Below, in pieces: positions 6,933 through 14,863 of a stretch of 64,000 nucleotides of DNA. The stretch comes from Rhodospirillales bacterium URHD0017 (GTDB lineage Bacteria; Pseudomonadota; Alphaproteobacteria; Reyranellales; Reyranellaceae): positions 124,001-188,000 of the forward strand of contig FODP01000011.1 in assembly GCA_900110395.1 (NCBI GenBank). Reading direction: 5' to 3'. A program made the position numbers and the translations under genes. Below the pieces are notes generated by a model. The model had not been told where the DNA came from. It did not search any database and saw nothing but the letters and a program-made list of their open reading frames with translations. Every line of letters starts with the position of its first letter. Positions within the stretch are counted from its first letter, which is position 1.

Positions 6933-8555
6933 TTGAAGTATATCCGCTTTCTCATGGCAGAAGCGGGGGGCCAGGGGTGGCGCCTCCTGGGGAGTGTCTC
7001 CGTTTCGGCTGCCGCGATGGTGGTGATGGTCGCCATCGTGAACACGGTCGCCGATATCCGCCCCGGCATGGAGCTGGATTGGCAGCTCTTCCTGGTCTTC
7101 GCGCTCGCCGCCCTCACCGTGATCAGCCTGCAGGTCTACGCCCTCAATCTCGCCGCCCAGGTCGGCGAACGGGCTGTCGGCCGCATCCGCCTTCGGGTCG
7201 CCGACCTCGTGCGGCGCAGCGAGCTCGCCGGCATCGAGCAGATCGGCCCGGTGCGCGTCTACGACACGATCGCGCGCGAGACGACGACCATCGCCAACTC
7301 GGCCGGCAACATCATCCTGTCTCTGACGGCGGCGGTCGCGCTCGCCTTTGCCGCGGTCTATGTCGCGCTGCTGTCGCTGATTGCCTTCCTGGTGATCGGC
7401 ATCCTGTTGTCCGCCTGGGCCTATTTCTACGGCCTCAACCAGCAAAGGGGCCGCGCTGCGTTGATCGAGGCCAAGACCGCTGATGCACGTTTCTTCGAAC
7501 TGCTCGGCCACCTGTTGTACGGCTTCAAGGAGGTCAAGCTGCACAGCCCGCGCGGCGACGAGCTCGAGAAGGGATATCTCGCGCGCGCCTCCGACGACGC
7601 CGAGCACAAGAACGTCCTGGCCGCGCGCGCGTTCAGCCGCGGCTTGAGCGCGGGCTACGCCGTGTTCTACGCGCTGCTCGGCTCGGCTGTCTTTGTCCTG
7701 CCGCCCTATCTCGAAGACGTTCGGATGGCGGTGAAGATCGTCTATTCGGTGATGTTCCTGTTCACCACGCTGGACAGCATCACGCGGATCGTGCCGCTGC
7801 TTACGCGCGCCAACCTCGCCCTCGAAAACGTCGATGCACTCGAGGCGAGCCTCGTCGCGTCGGTGCGCGAGCAGCCCGCCGCGGCATCGGACGGGACCGC
7901 CGGCTTCGAGACGCTCTCGCTGCAGAACGTCACCTACACCTATCCCGGCCCCGCCGGCTCGGCCTTCACCTTGGGGCCCTGCAGCCTCGAGCTCGGGCCG
8001 GGCAAGATGATCTTTATCGTCGGCGGCAACGGCAGCGGCAAGTCGACTTTCGCCCGCGTTCTGACCAGGCTCTACGCGCCGGACTCGGGCGCGATCCTGT
8101 GGAACGGGGCCGCGGTCGGTTATCACAACGTCCAGGCCTATCGCGGCCTGTTCTCCGCCGTCTATGCCGACTTCCACCTCTTCGATCGCCTCTATGGCCT
8201 GGCCGCGGCCGACCCGGCGCGTGTCGGGAGCCTGCTGACCGATTTCGGGCTCGAAAACAGGATCAAGTTCGCTGACGGCGCGTTCAGCACGACGGCGCTG
8301 TCGACCGGCCAGCGCAAGCGGCTGGCCTTCATCGTGGCACTGCTCGAAGATCGGCCGATCTACGTGCTTGACGAGTTGAGCTCCGATCAGGATCCCGAGT
8401 TCCGCGGACGCTACTATCGTGAGCTGCTGCCCGCGCTGAAGGCGCGCGGTAAGACGCTGATCGTGATCAGCCATGATGAACGATATTTCGACGTCGCCGA
8501 CGAGGTTCTGGTGATGCGCGACGGCAAATTCGAGCGAGGGGGCAAGGCACCATGA
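6933..8555 (+). CDS. Cyclic-peptide-type ABC exporter (fused membrane and ATPase domains)
   Basis: This is a 540-residue half-transporter with about six membrane segments in residues 20-290 and an ATPase domain from about 325. Walker A is GGNGSGKST (364-372), the signature is LSTGQRKRLA (456-465), Walker B is IYVLDE with D480/E481, and the switch His is H514. The short LSTGQ-RKR signature and overall layout resemble the SyrD/PvdE family that exports syringomycin or pyoverdine precursors. The start is TTG at 6933 after a GGGCAGG stretch. It overlaps the SPFH gene by four bases. It is the probable exporter of the peptide product; no peptidase C39 domain is present, so leader removal needs another protease. 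Confidence 0.88.
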   Translation: MKYIRFLMAEAGGQGWRLLGSVSVSAAAMVVMVAIVNTVADIRPGMELDWQLFLVFALAALTVISLQVYALNLAAQVGERAVGRIRLRVADLVRRSELAGIEQIGPVRVYDTIARETTTIANSAGNIILSLTAAVALAFAAVYVALLSLIAFLVIGILLSAWAYFYGLNQQRGRAALIEAKTADARFFELLGHLLYGFKEVKLHSPRGDELEKGYLARASDDAEHKNVLAARAFSRGLSAGYAVFYALLGSAVFVLPPYLEDVRMAVKIVYSVMFLFTTLDSITRIVPLLTRANLALENVDALEASLVASVREQPAAASDGTAGFETLSLQNVTYTYPGPAGSAFTLGPCSLELGPGKMIFIVGGNGSGKSTFARVLTRLYAPDSGAILWNGAAVGYHNVQAYRGLFSAVYADFHLFDRLYGLAAADPARVGSLLTDFGLENRIKFADGAFSTTALSTGQRKRLAFIVALLEDRPIYVLDELSSDQDPEFRGRYYRELLPALKARGKTLIVISHDERYFDVADEVLVMRDGKFERGGKAP

Positions 8556-9541
8556 CCAACACAGCAGGCGCCAGCCAGCCGTCCCAGGCGCGGCGCTACG
8601 GCAGCAGTTTCGTGTCGCTCACCGTCGGCGCCGTGCTGACCGTCGGCCTCGCGATCCTTCTTCTCTGGAACACCGTTCTGGTCCGCATCCCGCCGGGCCA
8701 TGTCGGCGTGCTGTACCGACTGTTCGGCGGCGGTACGGAGACCGGGGCGGTCTACAACGAGGGTCTCGTCGTCAAGCTGCCGTGGAACACCATGTACCCG
8801 GTCGAAACGCGCCTGCAGCCGCTGAAGTTCACCATGGTGGCCGTCAGCGCCGAGGGCATGCAGGTCGGCATCGAGGCGACGACGCTCTACCACGTCAAAT
8901 CGCCCGAAGCGGGTCGGCTGGTCGCGGATGTCGGGCTGGACTACGCCGACCGCGTGATCCGGCCCGTCTCGATGGCCGCGATGCGCCGTACCATCGCGCG
9001 CTACAATTCCCATGACCTCTACACGATCGACGCAGACAAGCTGCAGGCTGAGCTGCTGGCGTACATGCGTTCGACGCCGGAAGCGCGCCTGTTCGAATAC
9101 TCCGATGTCGCTATCATGATGATGAAACTGCCCGACAAGCTCGTCGCCGCCATCGAGCGCAAGCTCTCCGAGCAGCAGCGTGCGGCGAGCTACGAGTATA
9201 TTCTCGACAGCCAGCGCAAGGAGGCCGAACGGCTACGCATCGAGGCGATCGGCTTGCGCAACTTCTACGCCGTGATCCAGAACTCGCTCACCGACAAGCT
9301 GCTGACCTGGCGCGGCATCGAGGCGACGGTGGAGCTGTCCAAGTCGCCCAACACCAAGGTCGTCATCGTCGGCGGCAACAAGGACCAGCTTCCGCTGATC
9401 CTGGGCAGCGAGATTACGCGAGCGCCGACCGAGAACGTGCCACCGGTGCCACCTGTCGCCGGCGACGCGTCACCGCTGCCTGATCTCTCGAAGATGCCGC
9501 CGATCTTCAACCGCAGCACGCCGCCGGCCAAGAGCCCGTAG
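8552..9541 (+). CDS. SPFH/band 7 membrane protein (prohibitin/HflC-like)
   Basis: This is a 329-residue protein with one N-terminal membrane segment (about residues 22-45), then an SPFH domain beginning VRIPPGHVGVLYRLFGGG. A helical region follows (LSEQQRAASYEYILDSQRKEAERLRIEAIGL), then a Pro-rich tail. Such proteins form membrane rings and scaffold proteases or transporters (HflK/C with FtsH, stomatins, flotillins). The start codon overlaps the exporter stop (ATGA), so it is co-translated with it. That pairing suggests a role in export, leader processing or self-protection, but the sequence does not show which. It converges with the SagB gene, three bases away. Confidence 0.85.
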   Translation: MTNTAGASQPSQARRYGSSFVSLTVGAVLTVGLAILLLWNTVLVRIPPGHVGVLYRLFGGGTETGAVYNEGLVVKLPWNTMYPVETRLQPLKFTMVAVSAEGMQVGIEATTLYHVKSPEAGRLVADVGLDYADRVIRPVSMAAMRRTIARYNSHDLYTIDADKLQAELLAYMRSTPEARLFEYSDVAIMMMKLPDKLVAAIERKLSEQQRAASYEYILDSQRKEAERLRIEAIGLRNFYAVIQNSLTDKLLTWRGIEATVELSKSPNTKVVIVGGNKDQLPLILGSEITRAPTENVPPVPPVAGDASPLPDLSKMPPIFNRSTPPAKSP

Positions 9542-9544
9542 AGT

Positions 9545-10897
9545 TCAGCGGCTCGCCGGCAAGGCGAGACAGAACTCGCCGATGGCGGCCTCCTCGAATG
9601 GGTCGCCATCCAGCACTTCCTGCAGCGGCCGCGAATTGCCGCTGCCATTGGCGCAGGGCGCCAGGCCCATGTCGGTCGCCACGAGATACATCAGCTCGAA
9701 GACGACGCCGACATTCAGGAGGCTGAGCCGGTAGGCGACAGCGTCATACTTCCAGGCCACGCGCGGCAGCCGCGAGCTGATGACGATCGTGAGGTCGGGT
9801 CGCTGGGCCTCGGCCGGCAGGGCCATTGCCTGCGCCGATCGCTCGATGATCCGTCCGGCGGCCGCGGTCGAGCGGGCCAGCCGCGTGAGCACGTGGACGT
9901 GGCTGTCGTAGTGATAGACAGCGGGCACCAGGCCCTCGCATCGCCGCACGGCGAGGTACAGTTCCAGTTCGTTGAGGCTGCCCCCCGAAGGGTAGGGCCG
10001 GGAGATCACGGTGTCGTCGCCGGCGCCGCGGTGGCCTGTCGTGCGACCGACGCGCCAGAGGAATGCACTCATTTGGCCCAGCGAGATCGGCCGTGCGGCG
10101 TAATGCTTGATCGAGCGGCGGCGCGCCTGCACGGCATCGAGCGGCCGGCTGGTCGCGGCGAACTCTGCGACGTCGACCGGCGGCAGCTCGATGCGCTCTC
10201 CGGGCGGCGTGGGCTTGATGGCCGGTGGCGGCGCCATCCCTCCCTTAAAACGATAGGTGGCCCCGAGAGGCTGGTCGCGATTGAAGCGGCTCGCCTCGTG
10301 CAGCATCAGGTCGGCGAACTGCCAGGTGCGTCGAGCATCGCTCTCCTGCGGTTCGACAAGGTCGAAGAAGCCGAGCTGCCATAGGGCTGCGGCGAACGCA
10401 TCGCCCGTGACGGCCTGTCGCTCAGCGAGGCTGTCGGCAAGAGCTGCGATCCCGGCGCGGCTGAGGGTGGCGCGCGCCCGCACGGCACCCGAGTCGAGGA
10501 TCGCCTGGCCGTCATGGCGCCGCAGACAGGCCAGCCGGCAGAGCGCCAGTCGTTCGCCGGGTGGCGGCACGGCTCGCGGTAGGTAGTCGCCAGCAAGACT
10601 TGCGACCTCGGCCAGGACGTCGCGATCGTCGGTCACCGACCATTCCAGAAAGCGCGCCCGGGCGAAGCGGTCGACCACGTAAGCCGCCGCCGTCTCGCTG
10701 CCGGCGATGTTCGTCAGCTCCGCCAGGGTGGCGCCCTTGCCGTGCAAGGCCATGACGGCGTCGGCATGAACTGCTGTTGGTGCAACGAAAGTCAGGGGCT
10801 TCAGGTCGTCGGCCTGCAGCGTGATGCGGTCGCCGTCCCGGTCGATCGACCGGATGCGGGCGCCAAAGCGGTAGAGCAAACGGACCGAGCCGGCCAT
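9545..10897 (-). CDS. SagB-type FMN-dependent dehydrogenase (azoline oxidase)
   Basis: This is a 450-residue protein. The first 200 residues form a poorly conserved N-terminal region. The nitroreductase-like SagB domain follows: RRRSIKHYAARPISLGQMSAFLW, then SRPYPSGGSLNELELYLAV (the typical PSGG motif for FMN binding). The WKYDAVAYRLSLLNVG segment places a Lys-Tyr pair (K383-Y384) where McbC has its catalytic pair. Enzymes of this type oxidise azolines to thiazoles and oxazoles in TOMM peptides. It lies ten bases downstream of the cyclodehydratase gene on the same strand, a standard pairing. Identification is strong; the substrate is inferred. Confidence 0.92.
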   Translation of the reverse strand: MAGSVRLLYRFGARIRSIDRDGDRITLQADDLKPLTFVAPTAVHADAVMALHGKGATLAELTNIAGSETAAAYVVDRFARARFLEWSVTDDRDVLAEVASLAGDYLPRAVPPPGERLALCRLACLRRHDGQAILDSGAVRARATLSRAGIAALADSLAERQAVTGDAFAAALWQLGFFDLVEPQESDARRTWQFADLMLHEASRFNRDQPLGATYRFKGGMAPPPAIKPTPPGERIELPPVDVAEFAATSRPLDAVQARRRSIKHYAARPISLGQMSAFLWRVGRTTGHRGAGDDTVISRPYPSGGSLNELELYLAVRRCEGLVPAVYHYDSHVHVLTRLARSTAAAGRIIERSAQAMALPAEAQRPDLTIVISSRLPRVAWKYDAVAYRLSLLNVGVVFELMYLVATDMGLAPCANGSGNSRPLQEVLDGDPFEEAAIGEFCLALPASR

Positions 10898-10907
10898 CTC
10901 GCAGGCC

Positions 10908-13175
10908 TCAGAAAACGAAGGCGAGGGGATTGAGTTCCTCCTCGCTGAGCGGCCGGTCGAGCCAGCCCATGTCGACGGGTGTCTGGTACAGCCGCCCGGC
11001 GCCGAGGCGCGCCCAGAAATGACGCATGCCCGGCACGACGACCCGCGCCACGGCGAAGTCGATCTCGGGCCGCGAGCAATCCAGGACGATCATCTCGTGG
11101 CCGCGCTCGGCGACGATGCGCAGGCAATGCTCGATGGCGTCCTTGAGGTTGTCGAACCGTGGCCGCCGGTAGCGGCTTGCCGGCACGAAGCCCTCGGCCC
11201 TGCAGTACGGGTCGGTCTGCAGGGTATTGTGCTTCATCCAACGCAGGATGGGGACATCGTGATCACCGGGGTCGCGCTTGGTGGCCACGGCGTCCAGGCT
11301 CAGCATCTGATTGACCTCCGACAGCGCCCGGCTGATCGCGACCTCGGCATCGAGATGGGCGCCGAGGCCGAGCACGATGCCGTTGCCCTCGGTCCTGTTG
11401 TAGGAGATGGCGATGGCGGTCGGGATGCCGAAATCGGAGGTGGCGTCGATGACATGCAAGCCGCGGTTCTGCCGTTCACAATAGGCCTCGACCCGCCGCG
11501 CGAACGGGTTGTCGAGCGTCGACAGCTGGAAGGCAGGCCGCGCGATGCGATTGTACCACCACAGCGCACAGGCATCGCGCTCGACCAGCTCGAAGAAGCC
11601 CTGCAGGATCGCCTCCTCGATCGTGCTGCCCGAGGCGCAGCCGTTGGAGTTGGCGACACAGAACTTGTTGTCGGCTTCGGCGGACGCCGCGGAATCGACG
11701 TAGCCGTAGTAGCAGTAGCGTGTCGGCAGCCAGCGCAGCCGATCGTGGCTCAACGACCAGGCCGGCGTCCATTCGATTGCCCGGACCTCGTCGAAGCGCT
11801 CGGCGATCAGATTGTGAGACGTGGCGTGCACGTTCCAGGAGTCGCGGATCTCGTACTGGTGGTCGCTGAAGTTCAGAAGCTCGTACGGATGCGGAGCGGA
11901 GTCCTTCACCTCGCTCCACGACGCCCGCAACCGCGGCTCGCGTCCGGTGTAGTGTCCCAGGTAGCGTTCCATCGCCTCGGCGAGGCAGCTCGCCTTCGCC
12001 TGGGTCTCGCTCATGCCCTTGCCGGCGGCGCCGCCCGGCTTTCCGGCCAGGCGATTGGCGCGCACGTCGATCGCGACCGGGCCGACCTGCCGCGCGGTAA
12101 AGACCGGCAGGCCATCGCCGAGGGACAGGTCCTGCAGGCCCGATATCAGGCCGGCGATGGGGCTGACATGGCAGCCGAGCCGCTGCACGACCTCGGCGGC
12201 CGTCAGGCTGCGCCAGCCGCCATCGACCTCCGGCGAAACCGGCCGGGATTGAAGCCGCAGCGGCGTCTTGCTGCGCTCCAGCACGGCCAGCGGATCGTGC
12301 GGCGCGCCGCAGACCGGACAATCGGGCTGGGCACGCACGAAGTGCTCGCTGGCGCTGCGTGTCTTGAGATCGAGCGCAAGCACGTGGCGCTCCAGGGTGG
12401 ACGACGCCGATTGGCCGAGCGCCCGCGCGATCTCGAGGGCGGCGAAGTTCGCGGCAAGCCGCAAGCTCGCCGTCGTAAAGCTGCGCGCGGGACGCGCGAC
12501 GCCGGTGTGGCGGCCGACAACTGTGTCACCCGGCCGGTTCTCGATCATCGCTGTGGCCAGGCACTGCCAGCACGGGGCGGCCGCGGGGCGAAACAGCGGG
12601 CCCAGCATCGGCATGCCGCCGCCCGCCTTGAAGGGCATCCACGCGCGTCCTTGCCGGCGCATGCGGGCGCTGAGCTCCTTGAGGTCGGCCCGCAGGTAGT
12701 CGTCGACCGAGACCACGGCGATGGCGGCCGTGTCGGCATCCAGCAACGGGATGCCGGAATCGCGCGCAGCCTCGCGCAGCAGCCGAGCGCCTTCACCGGC
12801 AGGCCCCTGCTCGGTCGCAGCGATGACGGCAAGCGAGCGGTTCGCGAGGTTGCGCTCGGCTTCGGCAGGCGGAAGATCGAGCTCGACCCACAGTGCCTGG
12901 CGCGCCGCCGGCGCCGCTTTGTCGAGATAGTGGGCGTAGCTCTTGGCGAGCAGGTCCGTCAGGACCTGGCGCAGGCGATCGGGCGCGATGCGTCCAGCAA
13001 AGGCGCTGATGATTTCTTCGCCCGTGTGCGTGCCGTCCAGGAACGGAACCAGGGCGACATAGAGCTTGCCGACGAGGCGAAAGCTGCGCTGCTCTGAAAG
13101 AAGCAGGAGCTCGCGGTCGCCGACCACGTGCACGTTGAACTGGGGGCCGAACCCGATCGGCTTGGCAAGATCCAT
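10908..13175 (-). CDS. Fused E1-like/YcaO TOMM cyclodehydratase
   Basis: This is a 755-residue ATP-dependent cyclodehydratase that would turn Cys, Ser and Thr of a precursor into azolines. The N-terminal part (about 1-340) is E1/ThiF-like: a leader-binding region, then two CxxC pairs (PCWQC near 203, PDCPVC near 287) that should bind one zinc. The C-terminal part is YcaO: AGKGMSETQAKASCLAEAMERY near 385-406 and SNGCASGSTIEEAILQGFFELVERDA near 511-536 carry the ATP/Mg residues. The C-terminus is NPLAFVF, not the usual PxPxP. ATG 13175 is preferred over the TTG just before it. It is divergent from the precursor gene. Confidence 0.94.
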   Translation of the reverse strand: MDLAKPIGFGPQFNVHVVGDRELLLLSEQRSFRLVGKLYVALVPFLDGTHTGEEIISAFAGRIAPDRLRQVLTDLLAKSYAHYLDKAAPAARQALWVELDLPPAEAERNLANRSLAVIAATEQGPAGEGARLLREAARDSGIPLLDADTAAIAVVSVDDYLRADLKELSARMRRQGRAWMPFKAGGGMPMLGPLFRPAAAPCWQCLATAMIENRPGDTVVGRHTGVARPARSFTTASLRLAANFAALEIARALGQSASSTLERHVLALDLKTRSASEHFVRAQPDCPVCGAPHDPLAVLERSKTPLRLQSRPVSPEVDGGWRSLTAAEVVQRLGCHVSPIAGLISGLQDLSLGDGLPVFTARQVGPVAIDVRANRLAGKPGGAAGKGMSETQAKASCLAEAMERYLGHYTGREPRLRASWSEVKDSAPHPYELLNFSDHQYEIRDSWNVHATSHNLIAERFDEVRAIEWTPAWSLSHDRLRWLPTRYCYYGYVDSAASAEADNKFCVANSNGCASGSTIEEAILQGFFELVERDACALWWYNRIARPAFQLSTLDNPFARRVEAYCERQNRGLHVIDATSDFGIPTAIAISYNRTEGNGIVLGLGAHLDAEVAISRALSEVNQMLSLDAVATKRDPGDHDVPILRWMKHNTLQTDPYCRAEGFVPASRYRRPRFDNLKDAIEHCLRIVAERGHEMIVLDCSRPEIDFAVARVVVPGMRHFWARLGAGRLYQTPVDMGWLDRPLSEEELNPLAFVF

Positions 13176-13389
13176 CAAGATCGTCGGACGCCCCTTGTGC
13201 TCGGCGGGTGGGCCGGCCCGTCAGCATAGCGGATTTCAGGGCTGCCCCGCTGCCGTTTCATGGGCTCTGCAGGCAGTGCACCGAGTATCGCGTCCGGTTC
13301 ACCGAGTACCCCTGGCGGGGCTTTGTAGGCCCTGTTCGGCGCGCCCACTTGCTGGTAGCATTTTCCCGTCCTGGGGCAGAGGTGATGCC
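13176..13389. promoter_or_regulatory. Divergent control region with 21-bp-spaced direct repeats
   Basis: This 214-base region separates the cyclodehydratase (-) and precursor (+) genes. It holds two near-identical direct repeats, GTGCACCGAGTATC (13276-13289) and GTTCACCGAGTACC (13297-13310). They are offset by exactly 21 bases, two turns of the helix. Such spacing suits a regulator binding one face of the DNA. The repeats lie about 80-115 bases before the precursor start. No convincing -35/-10 pair stands out. Confidence 0.5.
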
Positions 13390-13536
13390 ATGGAAAACGT
13401 GAAGACCAAACAGAGTGAGCAAGCCGTCGTCGAGGACTTCCTGGACGAATTGCTCGACGAGGCGCTCGACCGCGATGAGCGCGACGTGAAGATGTGCACC
13501 TGCGGAGACTCGGTCTGCGATACCAAGTGCATCTGA
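13390..13536 (+). CDS. TOMM precursor peptide (48 residues)
   Basis: This is a 48-residue peptide. Residues 1-34 form an acidic, helix-prone leader (AVVEDFLDELLDEALDRDERD). The tail MCTCGDSVCDTKCI has four Cys (36, 38, 43, 47), two Thr and one Ser, all suitable for cyclodehydration. The ATG has GAGGTG upstream (13379-13384). It lies 214 bases from the divergent cyclodehydratase gene and is followed directly by a strong terminator, so it makes its own short transcript. No Gly-Gly cleavage site is obvious; cleavage near residues 33-35 is a guess. Its size, composition and place make it the natural substrate of the YcaO/SagB pair. Confidence 0.88.
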   Translation: MENVKTKQSEQAVVEDFLDELLDEALDRDERDVKMCTCGDSVCDTKCI

Positions 13537-13554
13537 GTTAGTCCCGCGGATGAG

Positions 13555-13593
13555 AAAAGGGGTCGTCACCGGCATCGGTGACGGCCCCTTTTT
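13555..13593 (+). terminator. Rho-independent terminator after the precursor gene
   Basis: A long near-perfect stem (AAAAGGGGTCGTCACCG at 13555-13571, CGGTGACGGCCCCTTTT at 13576-13592) with a GCAT loop ends in a run of five T. It begins 18 bases after the precursor stop. Because the arms start with A-run and end with T-run, it could also act on transcripts from the other strand. Confidence 0.88.
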
Positions 13594-13644
13594 CTTGGCC
13601 GTCGAGTTGACGGGCCCCCGCGGCGGGGCCAAATCTCGCGGGCG

Positions 13645-13872
13645 ATGACTCCGCCGGATCGACCGACCCCGCCCTTGCGCGCCGTGCGTATGGCCGCCAA
13701 ATGCCCCGTCTGCAGCAAGCCGGTCGCCGCCGAGTACCGGCCGTTCTGCTCCAAGCGCTGCGCCCACATCGATCTTGGTCGTTGGCTGAAGGAAGGCTAT
13801 CGCGTCGAGACCGACGAAACTCCGATGGATGAGGAATCCGGTGGCCGCGGGCCAACTGGACAGGAGCGCTAG
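13645..13872 (+). CDS. yacG: DNA gyrase inhibitor YacG (zinc protein)
   Basis: This is a 75-residue protein with the YacG zinc motif C20-PVC23 and C35-SKRC39, followed by AHIDLGRWLKEGYRVE as in the family. YacG binds GyrB and inhibits gyrase in E. coli; in many Alphaproteobacteria it sits straight after the maf-RNase pair. Here it is about 7.8 kb away from the RNase gene because the RiPP locus lies between. The N-terminus before the zinc motif is Pro-rich and a little long; starting at an internal ATG (residue 16) would give a more usual length. It is 36 bases before tRNA-Phe. Confidence 0.9.
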   Translation: MTPPDRPTPPLRAVRMAAKCPVCSKPVAAEYRPFCSKRCAHIDLGRWLKEGYRVETDETPMDEESGGRGPTGQER

Positions 13873-13908
13873 CGCGTCCTATAAGCCCGCCGCCAACCGA
13901 AACGGCGC

Positions 13909-13984
13909 GCCCAGGTAGCTCAGTTGGTAGAGCATGCGACTGAAAATCGCAGTGTCGGTGGTTCGATCCCGCCCCTGGGCACCA
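13909..13984 (+). tRNA. tRNA-Phe (anticodon GAA)
   Basis: The 76-base cloverleaf has acceptor arms GCCCAGG/CCTGGGC, D arm GCTCAGTTGGTAGAGC, anticodon stem TGCGA/TCGCA with loop CTGAAAA (anticodon GAA) and T loop GGTTCGATCC. The CCA end is encoded. It sits at its usual alphaproteobacterial place after yacG. Confidence 0.97.
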
Positions 13985-14021
13985 TTCTCCCAATTCCTTC
14001 GCGATATCAAATCGTTGTTTT

Positions 14022-14047
14022 CGGCCCTCGCTGTGAGGGCCGTTTAT
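14022..14047 (+). terminator. Probable terminator of the tRNA-Phe transcript
   Basis: An eight-base perfect stem (CGGCCCTC, 14022-14029; GAGGGCCG, 14035-14042) with a five-base loop is followed by TTTAT. It lies 38 bases after the tRNA. The T-run is short, so efficiency is uncertain. Confidence 0.55.
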
Positions 14048-14131
14048 ACGTTCGCACTGCGTTCGCTGGTTACGAACCTGACAAGGCGAATGGTCCGAGT
14101 GCAAGATCGCAATCGGAAATTTCGCGTGGAG

Positions 14132-14863
14132 CTAGGCCGATGAAGCGCCGTCGATAGCGATTTCTGCGCCGGTGATGTAGCTGCTCTCATCGGAGAGCAG
14201 GAATGCCACCAGCTGCGCAACCTCTTCCGACGTCCCGTGACGGTGCATCGGCACCTGCCTCATCCGCTCCTCGCGCTGCTCGGGCGTGCGAAACGCGATC
14301 ATATCGGTGTCGATTGGACCGGGATGAACCGAGTTCACCCGGATTTTGCGGCCGGCGAGGTCGATCGCTGCCGACTTGGTCATGCCCCGCAGCGCCCATT
14401 TGGTCGCGGCATAGGCGAAGGACCCAGGCGAGCCCTTGAGCCCGGCGACTGACGAGATATTCACGATGGACCCTCCGCCCGAGCGCTCCATCGCCGGCAC
14501 TACCGCCTTCATGCCGAGGAAGCAGCCGTACTGGTTGATCTGGATGTGCCGCTGCCACAGCGCGTCGTCGGTCTCCATCAGCGCGGCCGGCTGGTAGATT
14601 CCGGCGTTGTTGACCAAGCCATGCAAGCCGCCGAGCTTCTGGGCGGCTTCGACGGCGCGGGCCCAATCGGCTTCCGAGGTCACATCGTGTCGGACGAAGG
14701 ACGCAGCCGAGCCGAGCTCGACAGCCAGCGCTTGGCCCTGATTGTCCAGCACGTCGCCGATTACGACCTTCGCACCCTGCGCTACCAGCAGGCGGGCCTC
14801 CGCGGCACCCTGGCCGCGCGCGCCGCCGCTCACAAGCACTACCTTGTTGTCGAAGCGCGCCAT
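14132..14863 (-). CDS. Short-chain dehydrogenase/reductase
   Basis: This is a 243-residue classical SDR. The cofactor motif reads SGGARGQGAAEA (Ser for the usual Thr), D at GDV suggests NAD preference, then NNAGIY, catalytic Ser in NISSVAG and the YAATK pair. The C-terminus ITGAEIAIDGASS is typical of substrate-binding-loop SDRs near 3-alpha-hydroxysteroid or cyclohexanol dehydrogenases. The start was placed at MARFDNKVV (14863); a longer in-frame N-terminus of 26 residues has no family match. It stands alone, convergent with tRNA-Phe. The substrate cannot be read from sequence. Confidence 0.9.
   Translation of the reverse strand: MARFDNKVVLVSGGARGQGAAEARLLVAQGAKVVIGDVLDNQGQALAVELGSAASFVRHDVTSEADWARAVEAAQKLGGLHGLVNNAGIYQPAALMETDDALWQRHIQINQYGCFLGMKAVVPAMERSGGGSIVNISSVAGLKGSPGSFAYAATKWALRGMTKSAAIDLAGRKIRVNSVHPGPIDTDMIAFRTPEQREERMRQVPMHRHGTSEEVAQLVAFLLSDESSYITGAEIAIDGASSA

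Noticed and set aside
5781..8474. An 897-codon open frame on the - strand opposite the di-iron oxygenase and exporter genes
   Set aside because: It is the reverse-frame shadow of two well-supported genes; the translation is low-complexity, rich in Arg, Asp, Gly and Gln, with no domain pattern.
11019..13097. A 692-codon open frame on the + strand opposite the cyclodehydratase
   Set aside because: Shadow of a clear YcaO fusion gene in GC-rich DNA; no motif and no plausible start site.
13934..14157. Small + strand frame running through tRNA-Phe
   Set aside because: It begins inside the tRNA gene and crosses its terminator; this is chance.
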